From Sedimentisphaerales bacterium (lineage in GTDB: Bacteria; Planctomycetota; Phycisphaerae; Sedimentisphaerales; Anaerobacaceae), in NCBI GenBank assembly GCA_028277585.1, contig JANQFY010000240.1:1-41047 (forward strand): a stretch of 41,047 nucleotides of DNA, read 5' to 3'. Below the pieces are notes generated by a model. That model was not told where the DNA came from, searched no databases, and saw only the letters and a program-made list of their open reading frames with translations. The position numbers and the translations under genes were made by a program. Below, in pieces: positions 24,065 through 32,465 of this stretch. Numbering within the stretch: the stretch's first letter is position 1; each line of letters starts with the position of its first letter.

Positions 24065-26569
24065 CTATTCGGTTGACTGCGAATCAAGGGCAAGCCGATC
24101 AAGCAGCCGTCTGGCGGCAACGAATCCAGGCCGCAACTGAAGACAGACCTCGGCCTCCTCCCTCGCCTGGCGAACACGCCCGCTGTTGGCCAGCAGCAAC
24201 GCCAGGTTGAGTCGCCATTGGACTTCCTCAAAATTCAGAGCCAGAGCACGCCGATAGTAGTCAATCGCCTCCATCGCACTACCCTCTTCCTGACGGACCG
24301 AAGCCAGCCAGGCCAGTGCCTGCGCCGGGGCACCCGGTTCTCGGCACTTCTGTTCCAGCAGCACTACGACCTTCTTCCGGATGTCCGTCGCGGCGGCGGA
24401 TTTGCCTGAAGTCTCAAGCGTCTTGGCCAGTATGCTCAGACGATCCACATCGTTGGCGGCAATTTCGAGCGCCAAATCCAGTTGGCCGAATTGCTCGACG
24501 AGTTGAAAGGCCACCTCGCCGAACAGGCTGGCATCCAGTTGCACTGCTCGGCTCAAATGATCCGCGGCCGCATCGATCTGCCCCTCCTCCACCTCCAGCA
24601 TCCCGGCAACGAAGCGAGCGGTAGGATCGCATGGGGCGAGGGCGACGCCGCTTCGTATGTTCCGAGCCCCTTCTTCCTTTCGATCGAGCACAAACCGCTC
24701 GAGTTGCCCGAGAACACACCACGTGGGGCCAAAGGTAGGACAGTGCACCCTGACGTGACTCAGTTCGGCCGCAATACGTTCGGCAAATTCCAGGTCGGCC
24801 GAAGGCAAGCCCACCCTCTCTGCATTTGGGTCGATCGTCCGCGCCACGGCATACCATCGGTAGACATTCAGCCAGTGGCGATATTGGGCGTTGTCCGGCT
24901 GATGATCGACCGCCTGCTGAGCATGCTGCAGCAGATACGTATACTGCACGTTGCTACCGCGCCACCTTCGCTCGGCCAGCCCACGCTCTGCCACCAGCAC
25001 TTTCTCCCAATGGGCTTCACTGAGACGCGCCGCGTCGGCCTCCGGCAGAACCCAACCCCACAGCATAATCACTGCCGCTAACGACACGAGCCAGGATCGC
25101 CGAAACGACGCACGAAGTGATGGTCTCGCCTCCGTTTCCTCCTCCTCGATATGCGGCAAGCGAACCAACAGGGCACAGAAGATAACAGACAAGAATGCGT
25201 TGGCGGGCAAGTGCTGGCCGAAATCGCTGAGGCTGTGGATCATGATCGCCACGAGTCCGAACCCCAGGCCGCAGGCCGCCGAGTGAATGGGAGCGCGCCC
25301 GGTGCGAATCGTGCGTGCGTAATCGCGCCACACCAGAACCGCGAAGGCCACTAGAGCCGCCAGTCCGATGGCCCCGGTTTCCTCGGCGGCCTGGGCATAT
25401 TCATTCTCGGCATGGGAGGCAAGGGCCGCAATGGCAGAACGGTCGAACATTGGATAGACAACCTCATGCGTTCCCAGGCCCGTGCCCAGAACGGGGAACC
25501 TGGTCCATGCCACCGCGATGTCTTGCACAATTTGCCAGCGGCCGCCCTCAGCCTGATGCAGTTCACGAAGGGAACCGAGCCGGTCATAAACCGCATTGAA
25601 ACCCATACACAGCACACAGATGAATGCCCCCAGCACCAGCAGGGCCATGACCCAACCTGAACCTCTGATCGCCTTCTTTGAACAGAGCACGAGGGCTGTG
25701 AAGGCACCGGCTATGATCATACTGATCATCCCGCCGCGGCTCATCGATACGAATACACTGGCCATCCCCAGAGCCACCATAGCCGCGGCGGCCCACACCA
25801 GCTTCGCTTCAGAAGAACCGAGGTAGTCGGTAACGGCCGCTGGTGTCACCTCCGTGTGCCTGAACCTCTGATGCACCTTCACAAAGATGAAGCCCAGAGC
25901 CGCCCCCACCGAGAGATTCATGAACTGAGCGTAATGACTGTGGTTGACGAAGGGACCGGAGTGGGCCGTGCCATGTGGAGAGAGGACAGACCAGTAGATC
26001 TTGCCGTTGCCCGCGATGTTCTGAGCCAGGGCCAATAGGGCCACGCTCGCACCGATCGCCGTAATGGCTCCGAGCAGACGGGTAATCTGACTGGGACGCC
26101 TGTATACGTTGAAGACGACTACGAATACAGCCCCCACCGCCAGCACAAGCCGCAAATCGTGTCTCGTCGCCCAGGTGTAGAAGCTCACCGTCATCGCCGA
26201 CAGAACCTTGCCGGCCTCCGGCACATCGTTCAACAGCGTTGTCTTCTGCGCGACCGTATTCGGGGAAAAGAGACCGATCCATCCCACCGGCATCGGAATC
26301 AACTGGATGAGCACGACAGCGATGAAGACAACCACTGGGACGTAGGCCCATGTCCAGGTGAAAGGCACTCCCCTGAAGACGACCCCTTTTAGGAGAAAGC
26401 AAAGGGACAAGGCCGCCGCGAATGCAATTACAATCTCTTCACTCCATGCATGGACCACGCCAAATGCAAACGGCATGAATACCAGAGCACCGATCAGCAA
26501 CCCTTCCATGACCTTATCGAAGCCCAGGGCGCGATCGTCAAAGCAGAGTGTTCCCTCGGCAGGACGCAT
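24065..26569 (-). CDS. O-antigen-ligase-like membrane protein with C-terminal TPR repeats
   Basis: The N-terminal about 510 residues form a WaaL/Wzy-type polytopic domain whose large outer loop contains FPVLGTGLGTHEVVYPMF and the conserved ASHAENEYAQAAEETGAIGL. The C-terminal about 320 residues are soluble tetratricopeptide-like helices (for example ALNFEEVQWRLNLALLLANSGRVRQA, cited in part) that probably recruit partners or measure the chain. The 834 residues match ligase-TPR fusions of EPS loci. ATG 26569 has GGAG 8 bases upstream. Together with the Wzy at 19121 this gives two O-antigen-ligase superfamily members in one locus, one likely a polymerase and the other a ligase or second polymerase. 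Confidence 0.88.
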   Translation of the reverse strand: MRPAEGTLCFDDRALGFDKVMEGLLIGALVFMPFAFGVVHAWSEEIVIAFAAALSLCFLLKGVVFRGVPFTWTWAYVPVVVFIAVVLIQLIPMPVGWIGLFSPNTVAQKTTLLNDVPEAGKVLSAMTVSFYTWATRHDLRLVLAVGAVFVVVFNVYRRPSQITRLLGAITAIGASVALLALAQNIAGNGKIYWSVLSPHGTAHSGPFVNHSHYAQFMNLSVGAALGFIFVKVHQRFRHTEVTPAAVTDYLGSSEAKLVWAAAAMVALGMASVFVSMSRGGMISMIIAGAFTALVLCSKKAIRGSGWVMALLVLGAFICVLCMGFNAVYDRLGSLRELHQAEGGRWQIVQDIAVAWTRFPVLGTGLGTHEVVYPMFDRSAIAALASHAENEYAQAAEETGAIGLAALVAFAVLVWRDYARTIRTGRAPIHSAACGLGFGLVAIMIHSLSDFGQHLPANAFLSVIFCALLVRLPHIEEEETEARPSLRASFRRSWLVSLAAVIMLWGWVLPEADAARLSEAHWEKVLVAERGLAERRWRGSNVQYTYLLQHAQQAVDHQPDNAQYRHWLNVYRWYAVARTIDPNAERVGLPSADLEFAERIAAELSHVRVHCPTFGPTWCVLGQLERFVLDRKEEGARNIRSGVALAPCDPTARFVAGMLEVEEGQIDAAADHLSRAVQLDASLFGEVAFQLVEQFGQLDLALEIAANDVDRLSILAKTLETSGKSAAATDIRKKVVVLLEQKCREPGAPAQALAWLASVRQEEGSAMEAIDYYRRALALNFEEVQWRLNLALLLANSGRVRQAREEAEVCLQLRPGFVAARRLLDRLALDSQSTE

Positions 26570-26778
26570 TAGTGAATCTCCATATCCAGAATGACTTCAA
26601 GCGGACACACCGATCGGGGGATCTCCCATCTCAACCACTGGGCCGCCTTTCCGGTCGCTTCAAAGCCCCGGTGAAACGCAATGCGACTTCGTCGGTGGAA
26701 CGGCATAACGGCGCCATCCCCATCGTCATGAGCCGACCCCTCGCAACATCCCGCGACCTCGGGTCGCGTAGTTCGGCG
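26570..26778. other. 209-base gap with a small hairpin after the kinase gene
   Basis: There is no gene here. A perfect 7-bp stem (cgcgacc 26752-26758, ggtcgcg 26762-26768, loop tcg) lies 10 bases after the kinase stop in minus-strand sense. No T-run follows, so it is at most an attenuator or RNA-stability hairpin that would set kinase expression above that of downstream genes. Confidence 0.35.
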
Positions 26779-29031
26779 TCATGCTTCTCTGCAAGTCGAA
26801 CCGACGGTCGCCGTTCTCTTATCGCCGCTGGTCTTGGCGCCTTGCGCTTGGCCGTTGCCGCCGTCGCGGGATCGTGAATCATAGGATCGATGGTATGCTC
26901 CGTAGGAGCTCTCGCTACGGACCGCATTGACCACAACTCCCAGCAGATTGGCGCCGACGCTTTCCAGAGTCTCTACGGCTCGCCAAGCAATCCGCCGCGT
27001 AGACTTCTCGGCCCTCAAGACAAGAATGGTGTGATCGCAGAGAGCGCCCAGGATCTGTGCGTCGGTGACCGCCGTTACCGGTGGGGCATCGACCAGGACG
27101 CGGTCATAGGTTTTGGCGAGACGCCCCAGAAGCTCGGCAAATGCGGGGCTGTTGAGAAGCTCCGCCGGGTTGGAAACACCATATCCACATGTCAATAGAC
27201 TGAGGCCTTTGACCGGGGTAGACTGGATGGCCTCGTCCAGCTTCATTCGTCCATCCCAGACATTGCCGACACATTGCCCGCGGTGATCCATGCCAAATGT
27301 CACATGCTGTGTCGGCCTCCTGAAGTCGGCATCGAGAACGAGCGTATTCTGGCCGGCCTGGGCCATGGTGATGGAAAGGTTGCTCACCACGGTCGATTTT
27401 CCATCCCCGGCAGCCGGAGACGTGATCAACAGCGTTCGCATCTGCTCGGCAGAGGCGCCAAAGAACAGCGCGGTCCGCACCGTTCGAAAAGCCTCGGCCT
27501 CGGGAGATTCGGGCTGCGCCAGAACCTTCTGGCGCCTCATCTGTTCATTCTGGCGGCGGGCCATCGCGGGCACGGTACCCAGAACGGCCAGGTCAAGGGC
27601 GGCCGATATGTCCTCAACGGAACGGAAGGTCTGATCGGCCCAATCTCGGACCACGGCAACGCCCCCGCCCAGGATCAGCCCCAGAATCAGGGCCATGGCC
27701 ATGACCCTGCCCTTCTGAGGCGCCGACGGCTTCTCGGCCGGACGAGCGGGCTCCAACGCGGCCATTCGCATCCGCCCGACGTCTTCGCCCACAATTTTTC
27801 GTATCTCCCCGACTTCCTGCTCAAACGTGGCAACCGATGCGTCCAACCGATCTACCTCAGCCTGGAGTTGTCGAGACCGGTGGAGTTCGGTACTGAGTTG
27901 GCGGACCTTTTCGCTCTGTTGCTCGTACTGTTCGGCCAGCCTTTCCTCGTCTTCTTTCGCCTCGGAATAGCGGCGCTCCGCGGCCATGGTCGCTGCGTCG
28001 GCGAACCGATTCGCCAAGGAGGCAACCTCTTCACGAAGCTCTTGCTTCTCCACAGCGACGCCCACCACGGCCGGATGATCGGCGGTAAGCCTCTTCAGGA
28101 GCACTCCCTCCTGCAATTCCAGTTCCGTGAGTCTAGCCTCCAGGAGAGCTTTCTCCCCCATGGCGTTGGCGTATTGACCAGCCCCATCCTCACCGCGCAG
28201 ATACTGACGGAGCGCCACCGGGTTCGCAGCCAGAGAGCGAATCCCATCAAGATGTTGTCTGGCCTTCGCGGCGGCCGCTCGGGCTCGCGCGTAGTCGCTC
28301 TGACTTTCCAGATGGCCCTGCACGACTGCGTTGCCCCCGTCCATCCCCAAAGACACCGGCATGTCATTGGCCTGAAACTCCCCCAACTCCGTGCGTTTGG
28401 CCTTGAGTTCCTCTTTGCAGAGCTTCAACTGGGATTCCAGGATCCTCAACACCTTTGTAGCGTCCTCCTGCTCGTCCTCGGAACGCGACGCCAGGTACGC
28501 TCTGACAACGCGATTCACGACCTGGGCAGCCTCCACAGGATACGGGGAATCGAAAGAGACACTGATGATCTCGTCCTTTCTGCCGACACCAATGGCCATG
28601 TTCCTGCGCAGATAGGCCATCGGAATCCGGATATCCCGAAACGTCTGCAAGGGTGGATCTTCGTCCGTTCCGAGCGCCGCCGCCAGGATGCTCTCGCTCC
28701 GAAGCACCTCGGCCTGCGTATGCAGATACCTCTCGGTTCGGGGCATTGCGCCGGGCTCGTACCGACTGATCTGGATGCTCTCATGATCGAGATACAGCTT
28801 GGCTGTGCTCGTATAGACAGGGGTGGCCGCCCGGATATACACGAAGCCTGCGGTCAGCGTTGCCACAACGAAAAGGAGTGCAATCCATCGGTTGCGCCAG
28901 AAGACCGTAAGGAACTCGTCCGGGGCAGCGGTTGCCGCCGCCTGTCGACTCAAATCGGCAAGGGATCTGGAGCGATGATGTGGTGTTTCATCTCTGTCAA
29001 TCACGATCGTCTCTGGATTCGACCAATGCAA
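26779..29031 (-). CDS. Wzc-like polysaccharide co-polymerase with cytoplasmic tyrosine autokinase (BY-kinase)
   Basis: This inner-membrane regulator sets chain length and export, and cycles by tyrosine autophosphorylation. The Wzz domain is at about 35-130 with TM1 at 48-68. A long periplasmic coiled coil covers about 185-420, and TM2 at 444-462 is preceded by a Pro-rich stretch. The kinase domain has Walker A SPAAGDGKST (538-547), Walker A' LVLDADFRRP (564-573) and Walker B VLVDAPPV (645-652). A C-terminal Tyr cluster lies at 710, 713 and 717, followed by an Arg/Gly tail. The called start is TTG 29031 without a good ribosome-binding site; GTG 29004 is an equally plausible alternative. It is the first gene of the EPS cluster, facing the 2.4-kb divergent region. 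Confidence 0.95.
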   Translation of the reverse strand: MHWSNPETIVIDRDETPHHRSRSLADLSRQAAATAAPDEFLTVFWRNRWIALLFVVATLTAGFVYIRAATPVYTSTAKLYLDHESIQISRYEPGAMPRTERYLHTQAEVLRSESILAAALGTDEDPPLQTFRDIRIPMAYLRRNMAIGVGRKDEIISVSFDSPYPVEAAQVVNRVVRAYLASRSEDEQEDATKVLRILESQLKLCKEELKAKRTELGEFQANDMPVSLGMDGGNAVVQGHLESQSDYARARAAAAKARQHLDGIRSLAANPVALRQYLRGEDGAGQYANAMGEKALLEARLTELELQEGVLLKRLTADHPAVVGVAVEKQELREEVASLANRFADAATMAAERRYSEAKEDEERLAEQYEQQSEKVRQLSTELHRSRQLQAEVDRLDASVATFEQEVGEIRKIVGEDVGRMRMAALEPARPAEKPSAPQKGRVMAMALILGLILGGGVAVVRDWADQTFRSVEDISAALDLAVLGTVPAMARRQNEQMRRQKVLAQPESPEAEAFRTVRTALFFGASAEQMRTLLITSPAAGDGKSTVVSNLSITMAQAGQNTLVLDADFRRPTQHVTFGMDHRGQCVGNVWDGRMKLDEAIQSTPVKGLSLLTCGYGVSNPAELLNSPAFAELLGRLAKTYDRVLVDAPPVTAVTDAQILGALCDHTILVLRAEKSTRRIAWRAVETLESVGANLLGVVVNAVRSESSYGAYHRSYDSRSRDGGNGQAQGAKTSGDKRTATVGSTCREA

Positions 29032-29498
29032 TCACGGCAAAGACCCCGGCAGACCGAGCGCCAACGACGATCCCGAAGTAGAATCAGGACGCTCCCAGCC
29101 TTGCCGTCGGGCCATCTCAGTTTTCTTCGGCAGGTCCCCCACCTTAGAGACCTGGACACACCCTTGAGAACTAGCGACCAAGACTCATTCAGCTTCGTTC
29201 GACCAAGCCTTGGTTCAGGCGAGGCGTGAACCAACCTTGCCAAGCAACCGCGAGAGTCGGATCGATCCCGCCCCTCCGATTACGCCATCCCGGTCGCGTC
29301 TATCGGGCTAGGACTACCGCCAGACCTCATTCCCGATCGGAACAGACCCATCCAACTTGGTTGTACGGCTTCACGTGGGTGCGCTGGGCTCCGCTCGACA
29401 TGGCAAACGCCGAAAGGAAGGGATCCAGCCGCGATCTTGAATAGCATCCCGCCAACCGCGGTATCGGCGATTGTCCTTGACTTTCTCGCACATTTGTG
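29032..29498. other. EPS leader/promoter region upstream of the kinase gene
   Basis: No gene is supported. The minus-strand transcript of the EPS cluster must start in or beyond this region. It contains the overlapping dyads at 29202-29234 (listed separately) and two copies of cgaccaag at about 29175 and 29200. I find no clear sigma-54 or sigma-70 box on the minus strand. Confidence 0.4.
29202..29234. promoter_or_regulatory. Two overlapping, mutually exclusive dyads in the EPS leader
   Basis: ACCAAG-c-CTTGGT (29202-29214) is a 6-1-6 palindrome. TTGGTTCA (29210-29217) with TGAACCAA (29227-29234) forms an 8-bp perfect stem with a 9-base loop. The two share 29210-29214, so as RNA they cannot form together, and as DNA they look like adjacent or overlapping operator sites. 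They lie about 170-200 bases upstream of the kinase start. A role as regulator site or leader switch is inference. Confidence 0.4.
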
Positions 29499-29505
29499 CT
29501 ATGCA
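29477..29505 (+). promoter_or_regulatory. Candidate promoter with operator-like palindrome, reading into dyad element copy 1
   Basis: TTGACT (29477-29482), a 17-base spacer and TATGCA (29500-29505) form a passable sigma-70-like pair on the plus strand. The spacer contains GCACA-TT-TGTGC (29488-29499), a palindrome of operator form. Transcription would begin in the A-run at about 29506-29511, right at the base of the dyad element. The -10 box is poor (3 of 6), so this is tentative. Confidence 0.3.
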
Positions 29506-29630
29506 AAAAAAGACCCCGGCTGTCGGAGTATGGCCAGGGCGGCCAAGCCGCTGTGGTTACCGCTGGCTTGCTCGGCAGTTCCTATCCCAGGGACCGAACA
29601 AGCCGGTCAGAGCCGGCTGCCGGGGTCATT
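29499..29630. repeat. Dyad element copy 1 (candidate structured RNA)
   Basis: A 9-bp closing helix, gaccccggc (29512-29520) with gccggggtc (29619-29627), encloses two internal hairpins. One is GCGGC-CAA-GCCGC (29539-29551). The other is an 11-position stem, 29565-29575 with 29594-29604 (10 pairs, one mismatch), and an 18-base loop. A near copy lies 260 bases downstream. A run of seven T follows the closing helix in minus-strand sense (29505-29511 region), so a minus-strand transcript would end in a terminator-like U-tract. Which strand is used is undecided. I match it to no riboswitch or known RNA family. Confidence 0.55.
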
Positions 29631-29758
29631 TCTGCGTCTAGCCCACTGTAAGCCAAAGAGGCAAACTGTCGTTAAGTACACACGCAGTATCGTGCTGGAC
29701 GAGCATCAGGTTCTCAGGGGGGCAATCGCTCTATGCCTGGCTCTGCCATATCCCCATG

Positions 29759-29890
29759 CTATGCGCAAACAAACCCCGCCTGTTGGAGCTAAGGCCAAGG
29801 CGGCCAAGTCGTCTGGTTACCACTGGCTTGTTCGGCAGTTCCTATCCCAGGGACCGAAGAAGCCAGTCAGAACCGGCTGCCGGGATCATT
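29759..29890. repeat. Dyad element copy 2 (candidate structured RNA, partly decayed)
   Basis: This aligns with copy 1 at a constant 260-base offset, at roughly 85% identity by eye. The central block around CAGTTCCTATCCCAGGGA is identical. The 11-position stem is kept (29825-29835 with 29854-29864): the copy-1 C.A mismatch becomes T-A and a G-C becomes G.G. The small hairpin keeps pairing through G.U wobbles. The closing helix is weaker (several mismatches). A compensating one-base indel pair in the 5' half shifts any reading frame, arguing for RNA or DNA structure rather than protein coding. Confidence 0.5.
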
Positions 29891-30637
29891 CCCATCTTGA
29901 GTTTACTGGGAACAGAATAAGCAGGTCGTCGCTACGTCGGCATGCAGCGCCGCCTTGTATAGATCTCACCCATAGGTGAGCCATTGCCACGGGCACGAAG
30001 CCGATCACAGCAACACCTGCTCTCGCATCGGTTCTGTGTCTTTGGACTCCGTCCCCGTGGGTTTCAACGGTGACCGGGCTCAATGCGCTTCCGTTTCCTC
30101 AGTCCGCGGTCTTTCGGCGATCGGGTAACCGACGCCTAGCGATGCAGACTACGGCAAAGTCCTATGTCGTGTGCCTGAAGCAGAATCCCCCTCGATCCAG
30201 CTTGACCAGACGTCTTCATACCCTGTGTATCACTTTCGTCCGCCTGGTTTCCGGCTACAGACCGAATGTACCCGGATCGGGTTGTTGCGGTACATCTACA
30301 GCACACACCTCCATCGAAGTTCCAATGTAGTATTATCTCAAGTACCGGTGCAAAGGAGATGCGTCAATTGTGGTGACTACGTATTTTGGCTTGGGTAACC
30401 TGGGATGCATAGACAAGCAGCCACCACTTCCCCCGTGGTCGCGACCTCCCTTAAATTGGAACCCACTTTTGCTACTTTGTAGACCCTGTTCTCTTGTGTT
30501 TGCACGCCACATAATCCAACGCATATCTAGCACCGACCGCATCTCGTGTCATTCGGCTGCGAAGCACTGGACTGAATGGCCAACGGTCCACCTGTCTTTC
30601 CGCCCACGACCGCGGTGCGTGCTCATGGCCACCGAAA
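29891..30637. other. Gene-free stretch between dyad element and IS3 remnant
   Basis: I see no supported gene. Short plus-strand frames here (for example one after AAAGGAG at about 30352-30358, giving VTTYFGLGNLGC) are Pro/Cys/Arg-rich and lack homologous-looking motifs. No tRNA-like cloverleaf, terminator or clear promoter was recognised. The region may be decayed DNA left by mobile elements. Confidence 0.45.
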
Positions 30638-30862
30638 TGACCTGCTCCCCCAGAACTGGTCCGTCTGGGGTGAGACACATGTGGTAGATTCTCATCTTGG
30701 ATAGGACTCAGTTCATGAAGAAGACGCGGTTCACGGAGCAGCACATTGCCTTCGCTCTGCGGCAGGCTGAGCAAGGGACAGCAGCCGAGGAGATCATCCG
30801 TAGACTGGGGGTTAGTGAAGCGACCTTCTACCGCTGGAAGAAGAAGTTCTCTGGCATGGGCG
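30638..30862 (+). mobile_element. Truncated IS3-family element: left end and start of orfA
   Basis: The left end begins TGACCTGCTCCCCCAG (30638), in keeping with IS3-family (IS407-like) termini that start with TG. It is followed by the first 49 codons of orfA. Similarity stops abruptly after the GMG codons (30861). orfB and the right end are absent, so this is a dead fragment. Confidence 0.7.
30715..30861 (+). pseudogene. IS3-family orfA fragment (helix-turn-helix protein), truncated
   Basis: OrfA of IS3-type elements binds the terminal repeats and is fused to OrfB by frameshifting. The 49 residues from ATG 30715 include KKTRFTEQHIAFALRQAEQG, the recognition helix region IIRRLGVSEATFYRWKKKF, and GMG. 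Beyond this the frame (open to 31075) is unrelated, antisense-like sequence. The missing leucine zipper and the missing orfB make it non-functional. Confidence 0.78.
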
Positions 30863-31059
30863 CAGGCACTGACGGATTCGCAGACCTGCCAGAACTCGAC
30901 GATCTTGGCGGTCCGCCGGGAATACCGATCGACCGGGTTCCACAGCCAATGGCTCCCGTCAGCAACAAAGGCCGTCAACAACACAATGCGATAGAAGGTC
31001 GTGACATTGCGGGGATATTCCCGTCTAGAGATGGATTGGCGGAAACGTCTCTGGTGACA
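30863..31059 (-). pseudogene. DDE transposase remnant (ISKra4-like), degraded
   Basis: On the minus strand an open stretch with no start codon reads SRREYPRNVTTFYRIV, then LTAFVADGSHWLWNPVDRY, then AKIVEFWQVCES. It matches the pattern 'DGA-x-W-I-W-N ... I-V-D-F-Y-H' around the catalytic Asp of ISKra4-type transposases. The second acidic motif is degenerate (E for D, Q for H). It is bounded by a TAG at 31060-31062 and by the IS3 fragment, which it probably received as an insertion or deletion junction at 30862. Family assignment is from memory of the motif only. Confidence 0.45.
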
Positions 31060-31062
31060 CTA

Positions 31063-31410
31063 TCAACAGCGAAGTAGTTGTGGATTCAAAGCCCCGTCTC
31101 GATGCGATCCCCTGGGATGCAACGGGTGTGCTTTGGCTGATTGGCCGACTTCGAAAACGCCTAGGATGCTGTGTAAGCTGGACAGTGGGAATCCGCAATG
31201 GAGGCGGGTCTGAGGTTGCTGATTGTCAGTCGATCCCGAACACCACCCGGCGCATCCACCAGAAAGGCGCCCACTTTTCTGCGAAAAGCCGCGAACTTTC
31301 CAGGTGGATCATACCTATTTACTCTTGGTCTTCGCCGAATGGGATCGATCGCGAAAGAAGGTCCTTCAATGATAAACCGTCTTTGGAATCCCCTATTGGT
31401 GGAATGAAGA
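31063..31410. other. Upstream region of the TRAP operon
   Basis: There are no genes here. The promoter of the plus-strand operon should lie here, but I see no strong box pair. A short minus-strand frame beyond the TAG at 31060 (FAVDSVTRDVSAN ...) may be another shifted piece of the transposase remnant. GGTGGA (31390-31405 area) lies just before the first operon gene. Confidence 0.4.
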
Positions 31411-32424
31411 ATGAACATTCGCACGTATGAGACCGGTTTGCTCGTACTCGCCATTGTCTTCGGTTTGTGGGGCTGTACAGACGATCCGGCTCCCGGCGGC
31501 GGCACCTCAGAGACAGACTCGTCGCGCCCTGCACGACGGTTCCTTAGTATCGGGACGGCACCACCCGGGGGAGCGTTCTTTGTAGTCGGTAGCGCCATCG
31601 CAGATGTCGTGGGAAACCACCCCCCAGTTGACCGGTGGCAAGTCTCAGCCGAAGCGACCAAAGGAACTCAAGAAAATGTCCGGCGCCTCGACAAAGGTGA
31701 GCTCGAATTTGGGTTGGCCAATGCCGCCATTACATTCTTCGCCGTGCGGGGCCAGGCCAAGTGGGAGAGAGAATTCCCCGTGCGGAGCGTCATGACACTC
31801 GCTCCGAACGTCGCCCTGTTTGTCACGCCGAGCAGTTCCGGCATCAAGTCGATGGCGGACCTGAGAGGCAAACGCGTAGTGGTGGGGCCAGCCGGTGCGG
31901 GCTTTGAACATTTCGTCCGCCCGATCCTGGAGGCTCACGGAGTGAGGTATGACGACTTCACACCACTTCACGACACGCAAACCGGAGCGGTGGCCTTGTT
32001 GTCGGACGGCTCGGCCGATGCCGCTTTTCTGGGCGGGGCCGTGCCGACCGCCTCGATTACGCAGGCGTGTGCTTCACGGAAGATTCACTTCATCCCGTTC
32101 GACGACGATGCTGTTGATCGCTTGACTGAACAGTATAGCTTCTTCGATCGACGGACGATCCCTGCCGAAACCTACAAAGGTCAGACTGACGACTTCCATG
32201 GGCTCAACGTCGGAAGTATGATTCTCGTTTCCTCTACCCAGGTGGACGACGAGACCGTCTATCTCTTCACGAAGACGCTCTTTGAGCATGGCGCCGATGT
32301 GGCCGCCAAACACCCGGCCGGCAGAGCGATCAATCCTCAGAACGCCATCCGCGACACCGGGACTCCGTTTCATCCGGGTGCGATTCAATACTATCGCGAG
32401 CGGGGGCTTTGGCCCAAAGACTAG
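31411..32424 (+). CDS. TAXI-family TRAP transporter solute-binding lipoprotein
   Basis: This periplasmic receptor of a TRAP transporter captures an organic acid and delivers it to the membrane permease. The N-terminus is a lipoprotein signal with lipobox LWGC (Cys22). The TAXI fold starts at LSIGTAPPGGAFFVVGSAIADVV-like sequence (about 45-67; glycine-rich ligand loop). Then come VSAEATKGTQENVRRL (typical SxTxGSxxN position), ELEFGLANAAI, MADLRGKRVVVGPAGAG and the later SADAAFLGGAVPTA. Length (337) is normal. TAXI proteins bind small carboxylates such as glutamate, but this ligand is unknown. The adjacent fused permease and CoA-related genes favour an organic or aromatic acid (inference). Confidence 0.93.
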   Translation: MNIRTYETGLLVLAIVFGLWGCTDDPAPGGGTSETDSSRPARRFLSIGTAPPGGAFFVVGSAIADVVGNHPPVDRWQVSAEATKGTQENVRRLDKGELEFGLANAAITFFAVRGQAKWEREFPVRSVMTLAPNVALFVTPSSSGIKSMADLRGKRVVVGPAGAGFEHFVRPILEAHGVRYDDFTPLHDTQTGAVALLSDGSADAAFLGGAVPTASITQACASRKIHFIPFDDDAVDRLTEQYSFFDRRTIPAETYKGQTDDFHGLNVGSMILVSSTQVDDETVYLFTKTLFEHGADVAAKHPAGRAINPQNAIRDTGTPFHPGAIQYYRERGLWPKD

Positions 32425-32465
32425 AGCAAGACGTTCCTCGGAGAACGACTACCAGCACTAAACCG

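Noticed and set aside
26752..26768. Terminator after the kinase gene
   Set aside because: The stem is only 7 bp with no T-run following it on the minus strand, so it is listed only as a hairpin.
27274..29229. A 651-codon plus-strand open frame antisense to the BY-kinase gene
   Set aside because: It lies opposite a gene with unmistakable Walker motifs. Its translation is His/Gly/Arg/Leu-rich without any domain, typical of GC-rich antisense shadows.
29499..29890. c-di-GMP-I (GEMM) riboswitch identity for the dyad element
   Set aside because: Tempting because GGGAC and AAGCC strings and a GC-rich end occur, but the outer helix is fully paired where GEMM has a conserved internal loop and the docking loop is missing. 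Left as an open question.
29437..29979. A 180-codon plus-strand open frame across both dyad copies
   Set aside because: The two copies are read in different frames because of the internal indel pair, so the frame is an accident of the repeats, not a protein.
30697..31077. One 126-codon gene for the plus strand at the IS3 remnant
   Set aside because: Only the first 49 codons from 30715 are OrfA-like. The rest is the antisense of a transposase-like frame.
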